This document shows, piece by piece, positions 35,770-42,319 of a stretch of 42,319 nt of DNA. The DNA lies in assembly GCA_022825725.1 (NCBI GenBank), contig JAJDWE010000039.1, positions 1 through 42,319 on the forward strand. The letters run 5' to 3'. The notes beneath the pieces are model-generated. The model did not search any database. It saw nothing but the letters and a program-made list of their open reading frames with translations, and was not told the DNA's origin. This DNA is from Gemmatimonadota bacterium. Its GTDB lineage: Bacteria > Gemmatimonadota > Gemmatimonadetes > Palauibacterales > Palauibacteraceae. Positions within the stretch are counted from its first letter, which is position 1; the number at the start of each line of letters is the position of its first letter. Made by a program: the position numbers and the translations under genes.

Positions 35770-36438
35770 ATGACGAGACCGAATCCAAGCACAGCGGCAA
35801 CGTTACCTGGGCCGCCATCTGACTTCACGCTCTTCGACCGGAGCGACGACCAGCCTCGGCCCCGGGCCGAAGCGCTACGCCGGGCACTGCTCTCGGCTGC
35901 CCTCGTCTTGTCGTCCACGGGGGCTGCGGGCTGTGCCTCGCTTATTCCGGAGAACATGGTCCTTGGCGATCTGGACCGCGCCGTCGCCCGGCACGCCCAA
36001 GGGGTGGATCTGCTTCTTAACCAAGCCTCGGACAGTCGGCTCACAGACAGGATCGCCGCAGCGGCGGAAGCGGCCGGAAACCACCGAACGGCGCAGATGA
36101 TGCGTGACGTGGCCTCGTACCATGCCACCCCGGTGGAGGCTGCGGAGTCGGCCGCAGAGGCGGGAGCCGGTCACTTGCTCTTCCACCACATCGCGCCGCA
36201 CCTGCCGGCCGCCCCGCTGGAGAGGATCTTCCTCAAGGGCGCCAAGGACATCCTTGACGGAGAGGTGACCCTCGGCACGGACGGCACGCTGATCTCGCTG
36301 CCTGTGGAAGGGCAGGACACGGTGGATCCCCTCCAAATGTCGGCGTTCTTGGGGGCCACGAGTCGGCGAAGAACAGGCCGGCAGATTACCGCGACGCCAG
36401 TTCACGACGAGCGTATCGGTCCAGGAGGGTTGATGTGA
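35770..36438 (+). CDS. C-terminal fragment of a metallo-beta-lactamase-fold hydrolase behind a lipoprotein-like leader
   Basis: 222 residues. From about residue 75 the text matches the last third of MBL-fold hydrolases of the ribonuclease Z/arylsulfatase-like group: ARHAQGVDLLLNQA, GNHRTAQMMRDVASYHATPVE, AEAGAGHLLFHHIAPHLP, then LERIFLKGAKDILDGEVTLG. The HxHxDH metal-binding half of the fold is absent. Instead residues about 38-58 form a basic, hydrophobic leader ending STGAAGCAS, like a lipobox. There is no ribosome site at the ATG and the n-region is unusually long. It may be a remnant created by an internal deletion, or a chimera. The stop overlaps the next gene as GTGA. Confidence 0.6.
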   Translation: MTRPNPSTAATLPGPPSDFTLFDRSDDQPRPRAEALRRALLSAALVLSSTGAAGCASLIPENMVLGDLDRAVARHAQGVDLLLNQASDSRLTDRIAAAAEAAGNHRTAQMMRDVASYHATPVEAAESAAEAGAGHLLFHHIAPHLPAAPLERIFLKGAKDILDGEVTLGTDGTLISLPVEGQDTVDPLQMSAFLGATSRRRTGRQITATPVHDERIGPGGLM

Positions 36439-37511
36439 CCCAGGACCGGCGGACTGAATCATCCGCGATGAGGATGTCGCGCATACTCTTGGGCTTGGCT
36501 GTCGCCGGATTGCTTTCTTCCGCCTGCCGCGATGGCGTCGTCGATCCGGTGCCCGGAGCCTGTGCCGCCGATAACGGCGCTCAGATCAGGTTCGGGTTCT
36601 ACGCGTTCTTCGCACCCGTCAGTCACAGCGAGGACGCCGACCCGGATTCGCCGGGGTTCGCCGAGCACGCGGGCTACGAGGCCGATCTGCTTACGGCCTT
36701 CGAGGCGATGGAGCCGCCCGGGACAACCTTCCTGCGGAAGCCCGTCGCGGACTGGCCGGGCATCTGGCTGCTTCCGGCAACTCCAGAGTTCGACATGGTC
36801 GGGGGAGGCATCACGATTCTGGAGTCCCGCACACTCGATGCCTCAGGCGAGCGGGCCATCGAGTTCACATCGGGCCACATCGCTTTCCGCCAGTCACTGC
36901 TGGTTCGATCCCGGGATGTGGAGCACTTCGGTTCGTACGACAGTTTGAGCAGCGCGGTGCGCGTCGGAGTGCTCCGTAGCTCCACGGGAGAGGCCCGGTT
37001 GCTTCAGATCACGGGACTCACGAACGACGATGGGGTACTTGCGGTCGGGACGAGAGTCGAAACGCCCCACGGCGTTTTGGTTGCCGACGGGACGGCCCGC
37101 TACACGATCACAGCGGCATCCGCCTCTGCCGAGTTGGAGGGCAGGACGCACATCTTCCCGCCTTCGGCCGCGATGCCCCAAGTCGTCTACTTGGGCGACG
37201 TGTCGGGCGAGCGTGAGTTGCTGGCCGCCTTGCGTGCGGGGATGATCGACGCTGTGGCTCAAGTCGAGGTCGGCAACGGAGAGGCGGCGAGGGCATCGGA
37301 GGGCGCGTTTGCGGTGGCCGTCGTCGATTCCTTGGCGGAGTACGGCGGATTTGCCCTCGACGCCGACGATGGCCAACTGCTGGCCTGCATCGACGAGCGA
37401 CTCGATTGGCTGACCGACCAGCGGCGGATCGGCTACGCCGAATGGCGAACGGATCCGGGCGTATTTCTCGCACGCGCGGCGTTGTGGAATCGGGGTGCGA
37501 GCGCGACGTAG
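36435..37511 (+). CDS. Solute-binding protein family 3-like lipoprotein
   Basis: 358 residues; GTG start overlaps the previous stop, with ATGs at residues 12 and 14 as alternatives. The leader ends GLLSSACRD with lipobox Cys31. The mature part resembles periplasmic amino-acid-binding proteins: IRFGFYAFFAPVSH, HAGYEADLLTAFEAM, FDMVGGGITILESR, AIEFTSGHIAFRQSLLVRSRD, and GERELLAALRAGMIDAVAQ. There are no ABC permease or ATPase genes nearby, so it may feed a distant transporter or act as a sensor-type or lyase-type relative. The C-terminal third keeps the typical DERLDWLTDQRRIGYAEW. Confidence 0.78.
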   Translation: MTQDRRTESSAMRMSRILLGLAVAGLLSSACRDGVVDPVPGACAADNGAQIRFGFYAFFAPVSHSEDADPDSPGFAEHAGYEADLLTAFEAMEPPGTTFLRKPVADWPGIWLLPATPEFDMVGGGITILESRTLDASGERAIEFTSGHIAFRQSLLVRSRDVEHFGSYDSLSSAVRVGVLRSSTGEARLLQITGLTNDDGVLAVGTRVETPHGVLVADGTARYTITAASASAELEGRTHIFPPSAAMPQVVYLGDVSGERELLAALRAGMIDAVAQVEVGNGEAARASEGAFAVAVVDSLAEYGGFALDADDGQLLACIDERLDWLTDQRRIGYAEWRTDPGVFLARAALWNRGASAT

Positions 37512-37764
37512 GATCGTCCGAATCCGGTCATCCTGCAAAGTCGAATGGTGGCACCGGACTCACGCGTCGGGGGGCGCGCGACGCTCGACGACTCTATCCC
37601 AGGTTGCCGACGAACCCATTGAATCAAAGATAAGCGGCGATATCACAATGTTTTACACAGTAACGACGTTCGCATGCATCAACTTACAATGTGCAGAAAT
37701 GAGCTAGAATCCGTGCGACGGTATCGGATGCCGGTGGACGGGGCGGGCGGTGCCCGCGCGTCCT
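37512..37764. other. AT-richer intergenic region
   Basis: Between two convergent genes. Positions about 37615-37710 are clearly AT-richer than the flanks and hold two direct copies of ACAATGT about 40 bases apart. No gene, hairpin with T-run or recognisable element is seen. Confidence 0.4.
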
Positions 37765-40700
37765 TCAGCGTCGCCAAGCGCCCGGATCCGGGATCCCTCG
37801 GCTGAAGAGCACACGGTGTGCCGGTCCGGCACCGGCGTCTGTGCCCATCGCGGCGGTCGCGGCTCGCCCGCCCGGCCCGTCGCGGAGGAAGCCGGTGACT
37901 TGGCCGGAGGTCCGGTCACGGAGGATGGCCATGGGCAGGTTGTGGTCCGCGTCGAGGGTGATCGATCCGCCGGGTCCCGACAGCGTAATCGAGGCCAGTG
38001 TCCCGGCCCACCCGGGCCGGACGGGCAACGTGAAGGCGAAGTTTGAGCCCCCGTCGCCATCCTCCGCCTGGGGCATTGCGAAGCTCAGGGAAAAGAGAAC
38101 GTCGTCGGCGTGCGACCGCCCGGTGATCCGGTGGTCACCGGTCACTTCGGGCATTGCGGGTGGAGCATCGAGCACAAACGCGGGTTCGAGGAACGGCGCG
38201 GAGAGGGAATCCACCCCACCCCAGATCAGGAGCGATGGTACCGGCCGTGCCGCCGCTAGCGCATTCAGCCGGCCCTCGCTGTGCAGCCGGTAGCGGAGCG
38301 CCTTGTCGAAACTGAAGTCGCTGACCCAGTAGGGCGAACAGTAGGACATCAGGTCCTTGTACTCGCTGGGAGGCACCAGTCGCCCGCCCTCGCTGAAGTC
38401 GTATCCCCAGACCCCGGGCGAGGCGTCGGCGTACGGATACGCCGGGTCCACGCCAGACGGCCTACCGCATGGCGTGTGCTGGAGCGACAGGTTGTGTCCG
38501 AACTCGTGGGCGATAACCGACGAGCTGGCGACAGAGTAGGCGGTTCGCCGTCCGAGATTTCCGATGCCGGCAGCGCCGGAAAACTCTCCCGACAAAGTCC
38601 CATATAGTAGCCGTTCCCACCCTCGATGGCCCGAATCGCTTGGACTTGGCCGATCAGGTTGCTCGCTTCGTTGCTGGAGCTCACGACGGGAGCATGGGCC
38701 GTCACCGTGAGGTCCCCCACGGGAAGAAGCGTTCGCGTGTGCCGGAGCATCGAGTGCCCTGCGGGATCGGCCTCCATGCCGGTTGCGAGTTCAATTACCG
38801 CAGAGTCCGGGTCGGTCTCCCATAGGAAGGGGATGAAGGTGATGTCGAACAGCGGCATCTCGCGTACCTCGATTTCGAGTCTTCCCGTCTCGGGGATCCG
38901 CCGCGCGACCTCCAAATCGGCATCAAGCGTGCCATCCGGGTCGATCTCGATCACCATTTCGAGCCCCGGCTGGACGATCCCGGCGGGGACCGGCGCGTTG
39001 GCCGAACGCGCCAGCGATCCCTCGTCCACCTCGGTCGGGATCGGACCCGGCTTGTCGGGAATGTCCACCGAATGCGCTAGCGACCCGTCGATATAGAAGT
39101 CGGCGCGCACGCGCGGAATGCGCTCCGCGTTGGTGCGCGCCGCCATCGGGAAGACGCGCAGCAAGGCCTCTTCGCCCGCCACCAGCGCGACGGGCAGATC
39201 AAGGGACTGGGCCGCTTGCGTCAGATAGGCCCCGGTGGGCTCGGAATCGCATCGCCGCACCCGCCGGGTGAGCAGCGCGTTCAGCCAGGCCAGCAGTGCC
39301 GCGTCCTGTGGCGCGCACAGCTTTGTGCCCGTGGCGTGGAAGTGGCTCAACTCGCCCAGGTTCGCGAGGCTTGCCGGCAGCGGCCCCGACATCTCCGCAT
39401 TGCCCGTCAGGGCAAGCGACCGCAGCCGCGCGAGATCGCCGAACTCGGGTGGGATGGGTCCCGACAGGCGGTTGCTGCCAAGGAACAACTCGGTCAGGCT
39501 GGCCATTCGGGCCAGCTCCGGCGGGACGGGACCGTCAAGTTCGTTGTAGGAGAGGTTCAGGTATTCGAGCTTGGCGAAGTTCCCGAACGCGGCGGGTATC
39601 GACTCTGAGATTGCGTTGCCGGACAGGTCCAGAATCCACAACTCGGTAAGGTCGGCGAGCCCTGCCGGAAGGGGACCCGACAGTCTGTTGCCTTCAAGGT
39701 GGAGTTGGCGCAGGCCGGAGAGTTCGGCGAGTCGCGCTGGAATCGAACCGGTCAGACCGTTGTCGGCCAAGTCCAAGTGCATCAACTCCGCCAAGTCGGC
39801 CAACTCGTCCGGAATCCCGCCCGAGAGCTTGTTGCCGGAGATATGCAGCTCCCGCAGCCGGGTGAGGTTGCCAAGCTCGGCGGGTATCTTGCCCGATACG
39901 AGTATCCCGGCGAGATCCAAAAACTCCAAGTTGGTGAGTTCCCCCAACTCGGGTGGGATCGGTCCTCGCGAAAGATCGCTGCCCGAAAGCGAGAGCGATG
40001 CCAAAGCGCCGAGACCGACGATGTCGGGCGGGATCGCGCCGACCAGGCCGTTGTGGGACAGGTCCAGCCCGACGACCCGACCCTGAGTGTCGGCGTCGAC
40101 ACCGTGCCACTCGCGCAGCGGGGCATCGGTGAACCAGTTCCCGGTGTCGAACCACCGCTCTCCGCCCATGGCGTCGTAGAGCTTCCGCAGCACCTCTCGA
40201 TCCGCCGTTGGTTCGCAGTCCTCGTCCGTACCCTCGTGCACCTCCAGGGCGTCGAGCCAGCGGCGGATGGACGCCTCCGTCGGCACGCAGAGATCCGTTC
40301 CCGAGTACCGGAACTCTCTGAGCGCCGAGAGGCGCGGCAGCGTGTGCGGGAGGAACCCCGTAAGGCTGGGATTGTCGTCGAGTCGCAACGCCTTCAGAAG
40401 CCCGAGATCGCCCAGATCAAGCGGCAACTCTCCGGACAGCCCGTTGCCGGAGAGGTTGATTCCGGTAACCCGGCCGAGCGAATCTTCCGCAGCGACCCCG
40501 TGCCACCGGCCCAGCACGGGGAATTCGCCCTCGAACCAACCGGTCGAGCGAGTCCAACCGTCACCGCCCATCGCCCGGTACATGGCTTCCAGCACCGCGC
40601 GGTCGTGCGCGTTGCAATAGTCGTCCCCCTTATGCACCTCGATTCCGGCGACCCAGTCCGCGAAGGCCGGTGTCCCCGGCATGCACAGACCCTCGTAGCT

Positions 40701-41627
40701 GTCCCATCCGAAGTATCTCAGCGGCAGCCCGATCAAGGCAGGAGGGACGATTCCGACAAGATCGGTATCGATCAGGTCCAGATGCGTGAGCTTCTTGAGG
40801 TTGCCAAGCTCGTGCGGGATGGACCCGGAGAAGTCGTTCGCCCATAGGGCTAGCTCGGTCAGATTCGTGAGGTCGCCCAGCTCCGGTGGGATGCTGCCCG
40901 TGAGGCCGGTGCCCGCGAGTGCCAGCTCCCTCAGGTTGGACAACTTGCCGAGCTCGGGTGGGATGGGGGCGGGAAGCGGATTCTGACCGGTGTAGTCGTA
41001 GATGGTCAGCCGGGTCAGGCCGGCGAGCTCGCCCAGCTCGGGCGGAAGAAAGCCCGCCAGGTTGTTGTTGGAGAACCGGAGGCCAGTAACTCTTCCTTGG
41101 GCATCGGTTTCCACTCCATGCCACTCCCCTAGCGGCAAGTCGCTCAGCCAGTTGGAGTTGTCGGTCCAGTTGTCGCCATCGGTCGCCCCGTACAGCGCCA
41201 TGAGCGCTTCGCGATCCGCACCCTCGGAGCGCAACTCCACGTGCACCGCGGCCTGTGCATCGACGGAGCCGGAAGTCGCTATCATGTGCGCCGTTCCGTT
41301 TCCCACTGCTGCCACAAGGCCGTTCGCGGCGACCGTGGCAACTTCGGGGTCGGAGCTTGCCCAGTTGACCTCGGCGTCGGCGATGATGTTGCCCACAGCG
41401 TCGTACACCGTCGCCGTGAGCGTGGCCGTATCGCCCAGCGCGGAGAACGTCAGTTCACTCGGGGCGACCTGCACTGATGTTGGGGATAGCCGAGGATCCG
41501 GCGGGTCGGTGGGTGAGGCTGAGTCATCCGCGCATGCCCATATGGCAACGACAGCCAGTAGCGCGGCGCCACGCGTCCGCTTGCGGGAACGCTTCGATCC
41601 AGACAAGCGATAATCATGAACATCCAT
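37765..41627 (-). pseudogene. BIG2/LRR/metzincin protease lipoprotein with frame break at about 38600
   Basis: Reads as one protein of about 1287 residues if a single base is added near 38600. N-terminal lipoprotein leader with Cys32 (AVVAIWAC), one BIG2 domain (about 46-130), then leucine-rich repeats to about 795 in three cassettes, each closed by a Cys-containing cap (LCMPGTPAF, LCVPTEASI, LCAPQDAAL). A beta-rich linker follows, then a zinc protease domain: HEFGHNLSLQH (38476-38508) is the HExxHxxxxxH metzincin site and LMSYC (Met codon 38347) is the Met-turn. The first frame shifts after GGNGYYMG and dies at 38349; the second carries the protease to 37765. A G lost from ATGGGACT would explain it. 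If the break is real the protease domain is not made. Surface adhesion/protease role is inferred. Confidence 0.75.
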
Positions 41628-41806
41628 GTGTCCAACAATAGTCAAGAACGGGATCACCGGCCTCCGCTTGGACCCACCGGATACCGGGTGCCCAGCCGCC
41701 TTCCAAGTTTCCAAGGCGGCAAAGGGAGGGGGCAAGAGAGATTGTGGCAGGTGGTGGAAGGCGAAGCCAGTGGTTGATTCGGGCGCGGCCCTTGACGGAG
41801 GGACCG

Positions 41807-41835
41807 CTCATTAACGTAAGTCGTTGCCTTATAAT
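41807..41835 (+). promoter_or_regulatory. Probable promoter of HU-family gene
   Basis: A consensus TATAAT stands at 41830-41835 in an AT-rich patch 38 bases before the start codon. The hexamer 17 bases upstream (CTCATT) is a poor -35. A TATAAT is rare in this GC-rich sequence, so the -10 call is reasonable and the -35 weak. Confidence 0.45.
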
Positions 41836-41872
41836 AACAAGACTTGACCACCCATCGGAAGAGGAGAAAAGG

Positions 41873-42304
41873 GTGACCAAAGCCGACCTTGTGGAGCGGG
41901 TTGCCGACACAGTGCGACCGCGAGTTACCAAGAAGGACTGCGGGTTGGTGGTCGAAGCCTTTCTCGCCTCCGTGCAGGATGCCCTCGTGGGAGGCGACGG
42001 CATCGAAATCCGAGGCTTCGGCACCTTCAAGGTGCGACGCCGCACAGCCCGCACGGCCCGCAACCCCCGGACCGGAGAGCTTGTCGAAGTCCCACCCCGG
42101 ATCGCGCCGGTCTTCCAGCCATCAAGACTCTTCCTCGACCGGATGAATCGCCCGACCGTATCCGCGGAGGAAGCCGAACGGGGAGTGTCAGATTTTCTGT
42201 GTAAATGGCCCTCTCACTCATACGGGCACTCGGCCCTCGAACACGATCGACAGGTGGTTCAGGGCGGCGGTCCAGTCCTGAACGGGCCGGGTCCAGCGCT
42301 GTGA
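41873..42304 (+). CDS. HU/IHF-family DNA-binding protein, 3' end altered by IS insertion
   Basis: GTG start at 41873 behind AGAGGAG. Residues 1-93 are a complete HU fold: TKADLVERVADTV helix, FLASVQDAL, the beta-arm signature GIEIRGFGTFKVRRR, TARNPRTGELVEVPP and closing helix PSRLFLDRMN. HU proteins bend and compact DNA as dimers. A normal protein ends near residue 95-103. Here the frame reads on for 40 residues that are an antisense translation of an IS256-type transposase end, from about nucleotide 42185. The HU core is probably functional; the tail is an artefact of insertion. Confidence 0.85.
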   Translation: MTKADLVERVADTVRPRVTKKDCGLVVEAFLASVQDALVGGDGIEIRGFGTFKVRRRTARTARNPRTGELVEVPPRIAPVFQPSRLFLDRMNRPTVSAEEAERGVSDFLCKWPSHSYGHSALEHDRQVVQGGGPVLNGPGPAL

Positions 42305-42319
42305 GGCCCTGTCGATCGC
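42185..42319 (-). mobile_element. End of an IS256-family insertion sequence (continues beyond window)
   Basis: The segment begins with GTGTCAGATTTTCTGTGTAA, the style of terminal inverted repeat found in IS256-family elements, followed by the 3' end of a transposase gene on the minus strand. The exact outer boundary (42184 or 42185) and the target duplication cannot be fixed because the other end is outside the window. Confidence 0.75.
42218..42319 (-). CDS. IS256-family (mutator-type) transposase, C-terminal end only
   Basis: 33 codons plus stop, open to the right edge. The text AIDRASQRWTRPVQDW continues as TAALNHLSIVFEGRVPV before a TGA. Trp-Thr-Arg-Pro followed by a short spacer and Leu-Asn-x-Leu-x-Ile-x-Phe-Glu-Gly-Arg is the characteristic C-terminus of IS256/mutator DDE transposases. 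The catalytic DDE residues lie outside the window, so activity cannot be judged. Confidence 0.85.
   Translation of the reverse strand, partial: AIDRASQRWTRPVQDWTAALNHLSIVFEGRVPV

Noticed and set aside
32770-41627. The two BIG2/LRR genes being halves of one gene split by inversion
   Set aside because: The right-hand gene has its own leader, BIG2 domain and first LRR cassette, so it is a separate homolog, not the missing part of the left-hand one.
1-42319. tRNA, rRNA, CRISPR arrays and riboswitches
   Set aside because: None was recognised by eye on either strand. A covariance-model scan could still reveal a small RNA that I cannot see.

Overview
The window is GC-rich bacterial DNA from a Gram-negative, probably heterotrophic organism. 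Many genes carry lipoprotein, Sec or Tat export signals, and two encode carboxypeptidase-regulatory/TonB-plug proteins that lack a barrel. Exported TolB-like propellers, amidohydrolases, amidases and Ig-like/LRR lipoproteins recur. This mix is typical of Gemmatimonadota, including the sponge and soil lineages. That assignment is inferred from gene content only, because there is no rRNA or other strong phylogenetic marker here. I found no tRNA, rRNA or CRISPR array.

Positions 1-6.8 kb hold a tight leftward operon: PEP synthase (ppsA), an APC amino acid permease, an aldo/keto reductase fused to a RidA domain, and a 2-hydroxy-acid dehydrogenase that runs off the left edge and carries an extra N-terminal membrane domain. 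The PEP synthase regulatory kinase/phosphorylase (ppsR) is divergent from ppsA. Together they could feed amino and hydroxy acids through pyruvate to PEP.

Positions 6.8-21.1 kb hold mostly exported hydrolases: a propeller-amidohydrolase, a creatininase-like enzyme, an amidase-tesB-NHL lipoprotein operon, two tandem plug paralogs behind a class III aminotransferase, a second aldo/keto reductase and a Tat-exported asparaginase.

Positions 21.2-32.8 kb hold two VapBC/FitAB-type toxin-antitoxin modules, each behind an inverted repeat. They also hold a DapB homolog lacking its usual His pair, a TolB-like lipoprotein with a frame break, a CocE-type hydrolase, a beta-lactamase-fold hydrolase, a Tat amidase followed by a deoxyhypusine synthase-like gene, an exported SurE and a small membrane protein.

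Positions 32.8-42.3 kb look more disturbed. A BIG2/LRR lipoprotein is cut short at 34221 next to an AT-rich inverted repeat. A stretch of about 640 bases without a recognisable gene follows, then a PPOX flavoprotein, a C-terminal fragment of a metallo-beta-lactamase-fold enzyme with a lipoprotein leader, and a solute-binding lipoprotein. Next is a large BIG2/LRR/metzincin protease gene broken by an apparent one-base frameshift. The window ends in an HU-family gene whose 3' end runs into one end of an IS256-family element. A 16-20 bp perfect palindrome built on CGTTCCCG/CGGGAACG recurs at the 3' ends of several genes.
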